From assembly GCA_017394765.1 (NCBI GenBank), contig JAFPXF010000057.1:1-64000 (forward strand): a stretch of 64,000 nucleotides of DNA. Reading direction: 5' to 3'. The notes under the pieces were generated by a model. It was given only the letters and a program-made list of their open reading frames with translations. It made no database searches and was not told the origin of the DNA. This document shows, piece after piece, positions 1-8,731 of the stretch. The position numbers and the translations under genes were made by a program. Source of the DNA: Bacteroidales bacterium (GTDB taxonomy: Bacteria; Bacteroidota; Bacteroidia; Bacteroidales; WCHB1-69). Numbering within the stretch: position 1 is the stretch's first letter; each line of letters starts with the position of its first letter.

Positions 1-1
1 T

Positions 2-1345
2 ATGAAAGTAAATGAAATCATGGCCAACCTGGAGGCCAAACATCCTGGTGAGAATGAGTATTTGCAGGCCGTTCGCGAAGTCCTGGAAACGATTGAAGAA
101 GAATACAACAAGCACCCCGAATTCGAGGCTGCCAAGATCGTGGAGCGCATCGTCGAACCCGACCGTATCTTCACTTTCCGCGTGACCTGGGTCAACGACA
201 AGGGTGAGGTTTGCACCAACCTCGGCTACCGCGTCCAATTCAACGCTGCTCTCGGCGCATACAAGGGCGGTCTCCGTTTCCACAAGGCTGTTAACGTCTC
301 CATGTTGAAGTTCTTAGGTTTCGAGCAGATCTTCAAAAACTCCCTGACCAACCTGCCTCTCGGCGGTGGCAAGGGCGGCTCCGATTTCGATCCCGTTGGC
401 AAGAGCGACGCTGAAATCATGCGTTTCTGCCAAGCCTTCATGTATGAGTTGTGGCGCAACATCGGTCCGGATCAGGACAGCCCTGCCGGCGACGTGGGTG
501 TTGGCGGTCGTGAGATCGGCTACCTCTACGGTGCTTACAAGAAACTGGCCCGCGAGCACTCTACCGGTGCCCTCACCGGCAAGAGCTACGGTTGGGGCGG
601 TTCCCTCATCCGTCCGGAAGCTACCGGCTTCGGCGCCATCTACTATGTGGAGCGCATGGTGAAACAACAGAACGACACCATGGAAGGCAAGCGCATCGCC
701 CTCTCCGGCTTCGGCAACGTGGCTTGGGGTGCTGCCACCAAGGCTACCGAACTCGGCGCCAAGGTTGTCGCCATCTCCGGTCCCGACGGCGTCTGCGAAC
801 TTCCTGACGGCATCGACCAAGAGATGATTGACTACATGCTTGACATGCGTGCTTCCAACCGCAACAAAGTTCAAGACATGGCCGACAAATTCCCTGGCAA
901 AGCCAAATTCACGGCCGGCAAGAAGGCTTGGAGCGTGAAGTGCGACATCGCTTGCCCGTGCGCTTTCCAGAACGAGCTGAGCGAAGAAGACGCCAAGGAA
1001 CTCCTCGCCAACGGCGTGAAATACGTTGCTGAGGTCTCCAATATGGGTTGCCAACCCGGCGCTATCGCTGCTTTCCAAGCCGCCAAGGTTCCCTTCGGAC
1101 CTGGTAAAGCTGTCAACGCCGGTGGTGTTGCCACCTCTGGCCTTGAAATCTGCCAGAACGCTGGTCACATCAACTGGACCGCTCCTGAAGTGGACGCCAA
1201 GTTGCACAAGATCATGAACGACATTTACGACATGTGCGTTGAACACGGTCGTGAGGCTGACGGTACCATCAACTATGTGAAGGGTGCCAACATCGCCGGC
1301 TTTATGCGCGTTGCTAAAGCTATGCTCGCTCAAGGCATCATCTAA
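2..1345 (+). CDS. gdhA: NADP-type glutamate dehydrogenase
   Basis: Hexameric glutamate dehydrogenase, which interconverts 2-oxoglutarate plus ammonium and glutamate in the cytoplasm; it is the main ammonium-assimilating enzyme in many Bacteroidales. The 447 residues match the usual length of the short bacterial form (about 445-450). Visible signatures are the glycine-rich substrate-binding stretch with the active-site lysine (LGGGKGGSDFDP), the following GPDQDSPAGDVGVG segment, and a Rossmann nucleotide-binding motif (SGFGNVAWGAA) in the second half. The ATG at position 2 gives a full-length protein, so the gene is probably complete, but its promoter lies outside the window. A strong hairpin terminator follows. 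NADP rather than NAD specificity is inferred from the family type. Confidence 0.95.
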   Translation: MKVNEIMANLEAKHPGENEYLQAVREVLETIEEEYNKHPEFEAAKIVERIVEPDRIFTFRVTWVNDKGEVCTNLGYRVQFNAALGAYKGGLRFHKAVNVSMLKFLGFEQIFKNSLTNLPLGGGKGGSDFDPVGKSDAEIMRFCQAFMYELWRNIGPDQDSPAGDVGVGGREIGYLYGAYKKLAREHSTGALTGKSYGWGGSLIRPEATGFGAIYYVERMVKQQNDTMEGKRIALSGFGNVAWGAATKATELGAKVVAISGPDGVCELPDGIDQEMIDYMLDMRASNRNKVQDMADKFPGKAKFTAGKKAWSVKCDIACPCAFQNELSEEDAKELLANGVKYVAEVSNMGCQPGAIAAFQAAKVPFGPGKAVNAGGVATSGLEICQNAGHINWTAPEVDAKLHKIMNDIYDMCVEHGREADGTINYVKGANIAGFMRVAKAMLAQGII

Positions 1346-1365
1346 TCTTCTGATTAGAACCCTCC

Positions 1366-1398
1366 AAAAAAAGCCACCTTCATCGGGTGGCTTTTTTT
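1366..1398. terminator. Bidirectional intrinsic terminator between gdhA and prmC
   Basis: A perfect 7-bp stem (AGCCACC / GGTGGCT, loop of 7) is flanked by A-run on the left and T-run on the right, so it can stop transcription from either side. It lies between the convergent gdhA and prmC genes, 20 bases after the gdhA stop codon. Confidence 0.9.
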
Positions 1399-1429
1399 TA
1401 TGGATGGTTGCGACAATATAAAACATCGC

Positions 1430-2293
1430 CTATTGTCGGCGCAAAACAGCCGCACAGAAACGCTTGCGTCCATTGATGTCCTCTAAGGATTCCTCGTCCT
1501 CATATCCGCCTTGCCGCAACATTTCCAACAGCTGCGGATGAAACTCCTCGTATGTCTCCATCATGATCAGGCCGCCGGGTTCGAGACTGCGACGACCAAT
1601 TTCCACCAAGGCGCGATAGAACACCAGCGGGTCATCGTCGGGCACAAACAGGGCCAACGAGGGCTCATAATCGCGCACGGCGACATGCATCTCCGTGCAG
1701 GTGCTTTCCGGAATATACGGGGGATTGCTGACCACAGCGTCAAATTGAGTGCCTGCGAAGGGAAGCGCCTCCGCATCACGCATGTCGTGCCGCGCAAACG
1801 TGACGTTCACCGCATTGGCATGCGCATTTCCAGCAGCCACCGCCAAGGCCTCCTCGGAGATGTCGGACGCGAAAAGGGAGGCGTTCGGCAAGTGCTTGGC
1901 CAATGCGACGGCAACACAGCCGCTGCCCGTGCCGACATCCCAAATGCGGGGATTGGGATATTCCCGGAATCCGTTCACCACCCGCTGCACCAGTTCTTCC
2001 GTCTCCGGACGAGGAATCAGCACCGCGGGCGTAACCCTGAACGGCAAGCCATAGAACTCCGTCTCACCCAACAAATACTGCACAGGGCATCCTCTCAACA
2101 ACGCTGTCAAATCCTGCTCAAAAACAGCAAGCTGCGCATCGGGAACCACCTCATCGCCATGCAAGGCAAGCTCGTATGCAGGCATATTGAGCCGTGTCTG
2201 CAAATAGACTTTTGCAATCGCAGCCGCCTCACGAGAGTCGTAAAGCGGCTGCAAATTTTCAACAATGGTATTTCGAAATGAACGTATTGTCAT
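1430..2293 (-). CDS. prmC: Peptide chain release factor N5-glutamine methyltransferase PrmC (HemK)
   Basis: SAM-dependent methyltransferase that methylates the GGQ glutamine of release factors RF1/RF2. The 287-residue length is normal. An N-terminal helical domain (about residues 1-85) is followed by the Rossmann methyltransferase domain with SAM-binding motif WDVGTGSGC near residues 118-126 and the catalytic NPPY tetrad at 190-193. The start codon lies 3 bases past the stop of the upstream MauE/DoxX-like gene, so the two are cotranscribed. It is the last gene of the minus-strand operon that begins with the C25 protease. Confidence 0.95.
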   Translation of the reverse strand: MTIRSFRNTIVENLQPLYDSREAAAIAKVYLQTRLNMPAYELALHGDEVVPDAQLAVFEQDLTALLRGCPVQYLLGETEFYGLPFRVTPAVLIPRPETEELVQRVVNGFREYPNPRIWDVGTGSGCVAVALAKHLPNASLFASDISEEALAVAAGNAHANAVNVTFARHDMRDAEALPFAGTQFDAVVSNPPYIPESTCTEMHVAVRDYEPSLALFVPDDDPLVFYRALVEIGRRSLEPGGLIMMETYEEFHPQLLEMLRQGGYEDEESLEDINGRKRFCAAVLRRQ

Positions 2294-2296
2294 ATT

Positions 2297-3469
2297 TTAA
2301 TCCAAGCACTGCCGGGGAATATCGCGCCAACCCCACTTGTCCACAACCACGCCTTTGTCAATGAAGATGAGGCCCGGATTGGAACGGATGGCATCGCGCA
2401 CCATGAATGGACCGTGGGCGGGATCGATAGGATTGCGATAGACGGGGAAGTCGATCTGGTTTTTGTCAATGAAGGCAGCCAGCTCCTCTTCATCGCTGTT
2501 AGTCACAGCCACGAAGGGAATGTCCCGTTTGTCGCAGTCGGTGGCCAAGGCACGCACATTGTCGAGACCTTTGGCTTTGAACTCCTTCACGTCATGGATA
2601 AAGAGCAAATAGACTTTGCTGTCGGCGTTGATGAACTCAAAGGCATGATCGGCGCCGTTCTCGTCCAGCATGTTGAAGCCATCGATTTCGGCCTTCACGC
2701 CCGGGGCGATCTCTTTGTCCTTGCGATCCACATAATCGTAATTATCATAGAAAGCCATGTCTTTTTCCATAAGTTCCGTTTCAGAGAGGGTCACTTCGCT
2801 GCCATCGGCCTTACTGCGATAGATAAAGGAAGACTCTTTCTTGGCAGGTTGTTCGATAAAGGCCTTGACCACGTCGTTGCCCTTCTTCCAATCGGAGAAA
2901 TCGATAGCCGGCAGATGACGGATGCAATACAGCTGGAACGCCACGGCGACAGCGATGAAGATGGCCACGCAACACCATTGTCCAAGTTGGGTAAGGCGGA
3001 TGTCGGGAATCTTCCTGCGTTTGGCAAAGACAATGATGGTGGGGATGATGATGACGACATTCTTGAGGAAGGTGGTCATATTGGACATCTTTACTACCTG
3101 GCCGAAACAGCCGCAATCGTGTACCACGCCGAAGTAGTGGATGCCTTTGATCTCCATGTATTCAGCCACGGCGAGCCAAAGGGTCAGAAAGAAGAAAAAA
3201 GTCATGAAGAGCAGATACCCCCACGCGGCGAGGTTCACGCGCACGCGCAGCAGCATCATGCAGCCCAGCACAAACTCACAGGTGATGGCTGCCACACCGG
3301 CAATGAGGGCAACGGGTTTCAGAAAGCCCATCCCGAAGGAGACGAAGTAGTCATTCATCGTGATACCGAAATTGACCGGATCAACGGCTTTGCTGATGGA
3401 AGAGAAGAGGAACAGCAGACCAAGCGCTATTCTCAATATTTTAAGCCAAACAGGTTCTTTTTGTGCCAT
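2297..3469 (-). CDS. MauE/DoxX-like membrane protein with C-terminal thioredoxin-like domain (BT_3928 family)
   Basis: Integral membrane protein of 390 residues. Four or five hydrophobic segments lie within residues 10-180, and a CGCFG motif at about 119-123 is typical of MauE-type redox membrane proteins. The C-terminal 170 residues look like a thioredoxin/AhpC fold facing the periplasm but have no CxxC pair. The open frame extends to 3550, but the ATG at 3469 begins directly before the first membrane helix and is the likelier start; the extra 27 residues are polar and would reach close to the upstream gene. Bacteroidetes proteins of this type are annotated as BT_3928 or DoxX family. A role in periplasmic disulfide or electron transfer is inferred, not shown. 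Confidence 0.85.
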   Translation of the reverse strand: MAQKEPVWLKILRIALGLLFLFSSISKAVDPVNFGITMNDYFVSFGMGFLKPVALIAGVAAITCEFVLGCMMLLRVRVNLAAWGYLLFMTFFFFLTLWLAVAEYMEIKGIHYFGVVHDCGCFGQVVKMSNMTTFLKNVVIIIPTIIVFAKRRKIPDIRLTQLGQWCCVAIFIAVAVAFQLYCIRHLPAIDFSDWKKGNDVVKAFIEQPAKKESSFIYRSKADGSEVTLSETELMEKDMAFYDNYDYVDRKDKEIAPGVKAEIDGFNMLDENGADHAFEFINADSKVYLLFIHDVKEFKAKGLDNVRALATDCDKRDIPFVAVTNSDEEELAAFIDKNQIDFPVYRNPIDPAHGPFMVRDAIRSNPGLIFIDKGVVVDKWGWRDIPRQCLD

Positions 3470-3533
3470 AGTTCTTTGTTTTTTGTTTATAAAAACACAT
3501 CGGAGCCGAAAGGGTCCCGATGCGTGTGAATTT

Positions 3534-4091
3534 CTATTTTTCCTCTTCAACCACGAGGCGAATCAGACAAAACATTGCGTAATTGATAATATCATAATAG
3601 TTGGCATCCAAGCCTTCCGAAACAAGGGTGTTACCCTGATGGTCTTCAATGGACTTGATACGAAAGATTTTCATCAAGATGATGTCATCGATAGAGCTGA
3701 TACGCATCTGCCGCCAAGCCTCGTCATAATCATGGTTTTTGTCCATCATCAGCTTCTTGGCCGCATAGATATATTTATTGTAAAGTTCCACGGCCCTTTC
3801 AGGAGCCATCTCGATATCCTCGGCGCTGTTCGCCACGCCCACTTCCAATTGAATGAGTGCCATGACGGAGTAGTTGACGATGCCGATGAACTCAGGGATG
3901 ATGCCCTCGGTGATTTTAGCCTCGCCCTTTTCCTGAATGCTCCTGATACGGTTGGCTTTGATGTAAATCTGGTCCGTCAGCGACGGCAGTCGCAGAATAC
4001 GCCAAGCCGTGCCGTAGTCTTTCGCCTTGTTGGCAAAAAGATCCTGACAGACTCGGATAACCTGATCGTATTGTTCGGATGTGTTGGCCAT
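3534..4091 (-). CDS. DUF1599 protein with internal duplication
   Basis: A 185-residue soluble protein matching the DUF1599 family, which has been described as a nucleotide-modification-associated domain. It is built from two similar halves. Residues about 8-60 (YDQVIRVCQDLFANKAKDYG, then TAWRILRLPSLTDQI) realign with about 100-150 (YNKYIYAAKKLMMDKNHDYD, then EAWRQMRISSIDDII). Both halves keep the K-x-x-DY-x-x-AWR core and a following RI+SI segment. The start is 3 bases from the stop of the C25 protease gene, so the genes share a transcript. Its biochemical role is unknown; the pairing with the MauE/DoxX-like gene is common in Bacteroidetes. Confidence 0.85.
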   Translation of the reverse strand: MANTSEQYDQVIRVCQDLFANKAKDYGTAWRILRLPSLTDQIYIKANRIRSIQEKGEAKITEGIIPEFIGIVNYSVMALIQLEVGVANSAEDIEMAPERAVELYNKYIYAAKKLMMDKNHDYDEAWRQMRISSIDDIILMKIFRIKSIEDHQGNTLVSEGLDANYYDIINYAMFCLIRLVVEEEK

Positions 4092-4094
4092 GAT

Positions 4095-7000
4095 TTAGCG
4101 CTTGACAACTTTACGGGTGACTACGCTGTGGTCGGCGGAGGTGGTGCGCACCACATAGACGCCACTGGCCAAACCGGACAGGTTCAGGGAGGTGCTGTTG
4201 TCATTGACACTCTCCGTCAGCAACAGTTTGCCAAAGATGTCGAACACCTGAACTTGTGCAATGCGGACATTGTCGCAGCGGATATTGAGGTTGCCATTGG
4301 TCGGGTTCGGGTACATGTTGAGCGTGAAAGCTTCTGCAACGTGGTCGGCGATGCCCACCTCATCGTGGATGTCTTCAGTCACTCTGGCGCCCAAGCCCGG
4401 CAGGATGACGTTGTCGATCCATGCGCAGTCGCTGCCGGAAGCCTGGCTGGCATCTTTCTCGTAAGCAAATTTGAACGTGTGAGTTCCCGCGGAAACGGAG
4501 TAGCTTTTTTGCGTCCAGGCGACGGTACCGGAAGCCTCATCCATCTCGGTGTTGTCGATATAGAGTTTGAACTTGTCATAGTTGGCTTCGGAGGAAACCT
4601 TGCGGAAATAGGAAAATTCACCATCCATGACGGAGGTGATGGTAATGGAGAGGGCGGACTGGGAAGGTGTACCAGAGCCCCACCAGCCACCGGTACCGTC
4701 ACTCAAGCCATATTTGGAACGGGCGCAATGGGTGCCCGCATACGGATTCTCCGTGGTCACGTACCAAGGATTGTCGTTGTTCGTCCAGTTGAACTGGGAG
4801 AAATCGCCAGTCTCGAAATCTTCCATAGCTCTGCCCACCGTCAGGAAGAAGGTGTCAATGATATGTCTGTCGCCATCGATGACATGGTAATACAAGGGAA
4901 CGATGGAAACTGTAGGCACACTACTGCCAACCTGCACATCGAAAGAGGTGATCACCTCGCTTTGCGCTCCAAGCCAAGTAATGGTCTGGGAGGTGGAGGT
5001 CACAGTCACGCCGGAGTAATTGCAGGTAAGGTCAACGAGCAGATTCGTGGCGTCGGCATGGCCGCCATTGCGTAATGTGATGTGGGCAACCGCTTGATCA
5101 CCCGGATAGATGGCGGTCGCAGCACCCGTGCTTGCCACAGATTTGTCAGTCACTTGGACATTGGGGGCCATAACCGTGAAGTTCACGTTCTTGGTGGAAC
5201 TGCCGTTGGGCCAGTTGACGGTAATCTGGAACTGGGCGACTTCGCCATCGGTTGCATCATGCGGGATAGCAACCGTGAAGGCATTGTTGATGGTCTGGCT
5301 GCCATTGACGGCAAGTGAGTTGCAGGAAGCAGTGCCCTGGGTGACCGTGTAGCCGGGGGTCAAAGAGATCATCGTGGCGGTGATGCCGGAAGCATTTTCC
5401 ACGCCAAGGTTGGTAAGGGAGAGATCCCAGCTGACAGAAGTGCCGTTGACGGGATAGCTGTTCGCCGTCAGAGCCACATTATTAGCCACCACAAATGGTC
5501 CGGAGGGCACAATAACGCTGACGTTCTTGAAGAACTGGACATGGTTTTGGGCGCCCACGGCAAGCTCGTATGATCCCGGATTCGTCACATCAGCAAGATC
5601 GAGGGCGGCATTGCCGGAGGCATCGGCGAAAGCGGCACAGACCACTTCCCCGCCGTATGTAAGGGCCACGTATGCATACGGTTCCGTGTTGACACTGTAA
5701 GTGGCGGAACCTACCGGAATGACATCGGCGGAGTTCACCGTCATTTGGGAAGGCATACCCAGATACGGACGGATGGATGGATCTCCAAAGATATGGTAAA
5801 TTTCCCAATAGTATTTCTTGATATCGGAGGAAGAGGCCTGCACGCTGAGGTTGCCGGCGGTCATGAAGCCGCCCAAGCTGGTGAACCATTTGTCATGAAC
5901 TTCACCGTGCGTATGGAATATACAGTCGTAAGCACCGAGTTTGTTGGCCATATAGTTCATGTTGGCGGTAACATTGCTGCGCACACCCACGGCCCAATAG
6001 ACATCCTCATTCCAGTAGGAGACCTCGGAAGCGCCAATGTAGGCCATGGCGCCTTTGTTCTCAGCACGAAGCAGGGCCTCGCCGAAGCATTCCAAGTTGA
6101 ACTTGCCGGTAAGACAGCAATTGCCAATCATCAAACCGTACTTGTCCTGATTGGCCATGGATGAGACATTGCTGTTCGAGAAGGAGGGGTCGCTCCAGCC
6201 TGTCTCGCCACCATGAGCCGTGTAGTTGGCCCAGCCACAACCGGCGCCAATCTCGTTGCGGATAGTGGCGGCTTGTGAAGAGCAATTGTAGTTGTGCTTA
6301 TATACAGTCGTGTATGTATGGTTGCTGGATGAAGTGTTGATATAGTTGTCATACACATAGTTGATTTGGCCATCCGCATGGGTGGGAGCCCATGACGCAT
6401 CGGTACCGGCGATCAGCACAGCTTTTCCCAAGTAGGAAGGATCGGGCATGGTATATTGCTCATACATCAGGGTCTTGTTGATCTGTGGTGCCAGTTGGTT
6501 GGCATTTTGGGCAGAGAAACGACCGTAATAGCAATCGGGAATATTGTCGCCGGTGGTCCAGCAGGCATAATAGAGGTCGGTGACATGGCTGTTCTGCTCA
6601 GTGCTGCTGAAGGCGGGCACCTGGCCGTGGTCACCCACGAAAAGCAGATAAGTAGGGGCGGGATTCGTCGCGGTGGCGCCCGTGTACTGGCTCATGATGT
6701 AGTTCTTGATGGATGTGGTGGTAGTGCCCACGTTAGCATCGTCCGTATAGACGATATCGACCTTGTAGCCGATGCGTTTTTTCCAAGCGGCGAAAGCAAT
6801 CAGCTGCTCATTGTTGCGGAACATGGAATGAGCCACGATGAGGTAGCGGATGGGGGCGCCGCTGAACTCCTCGCGAGTGTCGGGCATCGGGTTGATGACG
6901 GCCTGGGAAGCGGCCGTGAACAACGGGCTGCCATAGCGAGCCTTCAGGTCGCGGGTGGCGCCGAGGTTGGCGTTCACGAAGGAGACCTCCACATCCACCT

Positions 7001-7541
7001 TGCGGTAGATGCGCACCTTGCCGGTGACAGGGTTGTAAGCGACGGGAGAGACGTAGATGTTGGCGAGGGTGATGTCGCGCATCGTGCCGGCCTTCTCCAC
7101 GCGCACCAACGGTTCGGAGTAAAAGGCGTTCCGGCCATACGTCTGGGCATCCTTCACAAACTCACGCGATCCACTGTATGACTTGGGATAAGCGGGTTGC
7201 GCAGGATAGACAGGATAGTTGATGCCCAATTCCGAAGCGTCCATCTCCACGTATTGGACATCCTTGACGGTCGCGATGACATCTTCGCAGACGGGTATTT
7301 CCAACAGCTGCGACATCACAGGCAATTGGGGCTTGCCCACGGTGACGGAAGGATAATAGTCGTCCATGACAATTTGCGAGAAGTTGCCCAGAGGGGTTTT
7401 CACCGTAGTCGCCTGGATGTCGGCGGCGGTGAAAGTGACATCTATACGCCCGTAATCACTACGGGTTACGTTGTAATGTTGGGCGAAGGATGCGGAGACC
7501 CACAGCAACATCGCAACCAAAATCATAGTCAATTTTTTCAT
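4095..7541 (-). CDS. Gingipain-like C25 family cysteine protease, T9SS cargo
   Basis: Secreted cysteine endopeptidase of 1,148 residues. Order: signal peptide (residues 1-20, ending SFAQ), C25-type propeptide (about 25-220), catalytic domain (about 228-600), Ig-like and beta-sandwich domains, and a C-terminal T9SS type A sorting domain (MYPNPTNGNLNIR, then DIFGKLL and GVYVVRT). The catalytic dyad is visible: His at about 443 in NYTAHGGETGW and Cys at about 475 in IGNCCLTGKF, the spacing expected for gingipains. No haemagglutinin/adhesin repeats follow. It is probably exported by Sec, moved across the outer membrane by T9SS and kept on the surface. Arg or Lys specificity cannot be read from the sequence. 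A TAnnTTTG box precedes the gene and it heads the four-gene operon. Confidence 0.93.
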   Translation of the reverse strand: MKKLTMILVAMLLWVSASFAQHYNVTRSDYGRIDVTFTAADIQATTVKTPLGNFSQIVMDDYYPSVTVGKPQLPVMSQLLEIPVCEDVIATVKDVQYVEMDASELGINYPVYPAQPAYPKSYSGSREFVKDAQTYGRNAFYSEPLVRVEKAGTMRDITLANIYVSPVAYNPVTGKVRIYRKVDVEVSFVNANLGATRDLKARYGSPLFTAASQAVINPMPDTREEFSGAPIRYLIVAHSMFRNNEQLIAFAAWKKRIGYKVDIVYTDDANVGTTTTSIKNYIMSQYTGATATNPAPTYLLFVGDHGQVPAFSSTEQNSHVTDLYYACWTTGDNIPDCYYGRFSAQNANQLAPQINKTLMYEQYTMPDPSYLGKAVLIAGTDASWAPTHADGQINYVYDNYINTSSSNHTYTTVYKHNYNCSSQAATIRNEIGAGCGWANYTAHGGETGWSDPSFSNSNVSSMANQDKYGLMIGNCCLTGKFNLECFGEALLRAENKGAMAYIGASEVSYWNEDVYWAVGVRSNVTANMNYMANKLGAYDCIFHTHGEVHDKWFTSLGGFMTAGNLSVQASSSDIKKYYWEIYHIFGDPSIRPYLGMPSQMTVNSADVIPVGSATYSVNTEPYAYVALTYGGEVVCAAFADASGNAALDLADVTNPGSYELAVGAQNHVQFFKNVSVIVPSGPFVVANNVALTANSYPVNGTSVSWDLSLTNLGVENASGITATMISLTPGYTVTQGTASCNSLAVNGSQTINNAFTVAIPHDATDGEVAQFQITVNWPNGSSTKNVNFTVMAPNVQVTDKSVASTGAATAIYPGDQAVAHITLRNGGHADATNLLVDLTCNYSGVTVTSTSQTITWLGAQSEVITSFDVQVGSSVPTVSIVPLYYHVIDGDRHIIDTFFLTVGRAMEDFETGDFSQFNWTNNDNPWYVTTENPYAGTHCARSKYGLSDGTGGWWGSGTPSQSALSITITSVMDGEFSYFRKVSSEANYDKFKLYIDNTEMDEASGTVAWTQKSYSVSAGTHTFKFAYEKDASQASGSDCAWIDNVILPGLGARVTEDIHDEVGIADHVAEAFTLNMYPNPTNGNLNIRCDNVRIAQVQVFDIFGKLLLTESVNDNSTSLNLSGLASGVYVVRTTSADHSVVTRKVVKR

Positions 7542-7596
7542 AAAGTACTTATTTTTAATAATTTAAATATTCAAAAGGATTTATTCCAAAGAGTGG

Positions 7597-7604
7597 CAAA
7601 GATA
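7597..7604 (-). promoter_or_regulatory. Bacteroidetes -7 box for the C25 protease operon
   Basis: On the minus strand this reads TATCTTTG, matching the Bacteroidetes -7 consensus TAnnTTTG, 56 bases before the protease start codon. No clear -33 TTTG was found at the expected spacing. Confidence 0.6.
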
Positions 7605-7640
7605 TAAAAAAAAGCTCTACTTTCTATTTTTTCTTTTTTG

Positions 7641-7648
7641 TATTTTTG
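7641..7648 (+). promoter_or_regulatory. Bacteroidetes -7 box for tsaC
   Basis: TATTTTTG, matching TAnnTTTG, 20 bases before the tsaC start. It is divergent from the protease promoter within the same AT-rich intergenic gap. Confidence 0.6.
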
Positions 7649-7668
7649 CGGGCTAAATTATCAAAACT

Positions 7669-8232
7669 ATGGAACAGGAAACAGAGAAATGTGCCGAACT
7701 GCTTCGTGCGGGCAAAGTGATTGCCTACCCTACCGACACGGTGTGGGGCATCGGATGCGATGCCACCAACGAAGAGGCTCTGATGCGCATTTACCGCATC
7801 AAGCAGCGCAACGAAAAAAAGAGCATGATCATCCTCCTCGATTCTGCCGAGCGTCTCCCGATGTATGTGGAGAACATCCCGTTGATTGCCTGGGACCTCA
7901 TCCCGCACGTTTCGCGCCCCACCACGTTCATCTACCCCAAGGCCAAAAATCTTCCGCAGAAGCTCATCCACAACGATGGCTCCATTGCCATTCGCATCAC
8001 GCTCAACGAGTTCTGCAAGAAGCTCATCCGCACCTTGGGACGCCCCATCGTCTCCACCTCCGCCAACATAGCGGACGCCCCCACTCCGCAGACCTTCCCC
8101 GACATCTCCAAGGAGATCATCGCCCAAATGGACTATGTCGTGCCCCAAGAGTTTGCCACCTCCGTGGACTACAAGCCCTCACGCCTCATCAAATTCCTTG
8201 ACGACTATAACTTCACCATCATCAGAGACTAA
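7669..8232 (+). CDS. tsaC: L-threonylcarbamoyladenylate synthase (YrdC/Sua5 domain)
   Basis: Makes threonylcarbamoyl-AMP from threonine, bicarbonate and ATP, the first step of t6A37 modification of ANN-decoding tRNAs. The 187 residues consist of a YrdC domain without the C-terminal Sua5 domain. Signatures include GKVIAYPTDTVWGIGCDA near the N terminus, the R-IK-R segment (RIYRIKQRNEKKSM) and RPIVSTSANI in the C-terminal third. The -7 box sits just upstream. coaD begins 5 bases after the stop, so the two genes are likely cotranscribed. Confidence 0.93.
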   Translation: MEQETEKCAELLRAGKVIAYPTDTVWGIGCDATNEEALMRIYRIKQRNEKKSMIILLDSAERLPMYVENIPLIAWDLIPHVSRPTTFIYPKAKNLPQKLIHNDGSIAIRITLNEFCKKLIRTLGRPIVSTSANIADAPTPQTFPDISKEIIAQMDYVVPQEFATSVDYKPSRLIKFLDDYNFTIIRD

Positions 8233-8237
8233 CCGCC

Positions 8238-8699
8238 ATGCCCTTGACAGCTGTTTTCGCGGGCTCGTTCTGCCCCTTCACCAAAGGACACCAAGACATA
8301 GTTGACAAAGTCCTGCCCCTTTTCGACCATATTGTCATCGCCATCGGACACAACCACAATAAAAAAGACCTATTCCCCGTTGAAAAACGCATGGAATGGA
8401 TTCAAACTGTCTATAACAACAACCCCAAGGTGGAAGTCATGGCCTATCAAGGGCTCACGGTGGAGCTGTGCCGGAAGCTCGGTGCCCGGTATCTCATCCG
8501 CGGCGTGCGCAATGCCGCCGACTATGCCTTGGAAGAGGAGATGCGACTCGCCAACCGACTGCTCGCCCCGGAAATCGAGACTCTCTTCATCCCAGCCTCA
8601 CCCGAATGGGCTGCTGTATCCTCCTCCCTCGTCCGCGAACTCATGGCCAACGGGGCCGACCAATACAAGGCGCTCATCCCCGATGGTGTGAAGCTCTAA
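8238..8699 (+). CDS. coaD: Pantetheine-phosphate adenylyltransferase
   Basis: Fourth step of coenzyme A synthesis: transfer of AMP from ATP to 4'-phosphopantetheine. The 153 residues are the normal length for bacterial CoaD. The nucleotidyltransferase motif near residues 9-18 (GSFCPFTKGH) carries the catalytic histidine pattern, RGVRNAADYALE is the usual central motif, and the ATP-binding SSSLVRE segment is present near residues 130-136. The usual GSFDP has Cys in place of Asp here. It sits between tsaC and an exported thioredoxin-fold gene. Confidence 0.93.
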   Translation: MPLTAVFAGSFCPFTKGHQDIVDKVLPLFDHIVIAIGHNHNKKDLFPVEKRMEWIQTVYNNNPKVEVMAYQGLTVELCRKLGARYLIRGVRNAADYALEEEMRLANRLLAPEIETLFIPASPEWAAVSSSLVRELMANGADQYKALIPDGVKL

Positions 8700-8731
8700 A
8701 GTCTAAAATCCCAAAACAATTGTACAATCCC

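Noticed and set aside
3360..5075. 571-codon plus-strand frame
   Set aside because: It is antisense to the DUF1599 and C25 protease genes and shows no motif; a composition shadow.
8468..8731. N-terminal extension of the CFEC thioredoxin-fold protein into coaD
   Set aside because: It lies within coaD in another frame; the ATG at 8732 starts a proper signal peptide.
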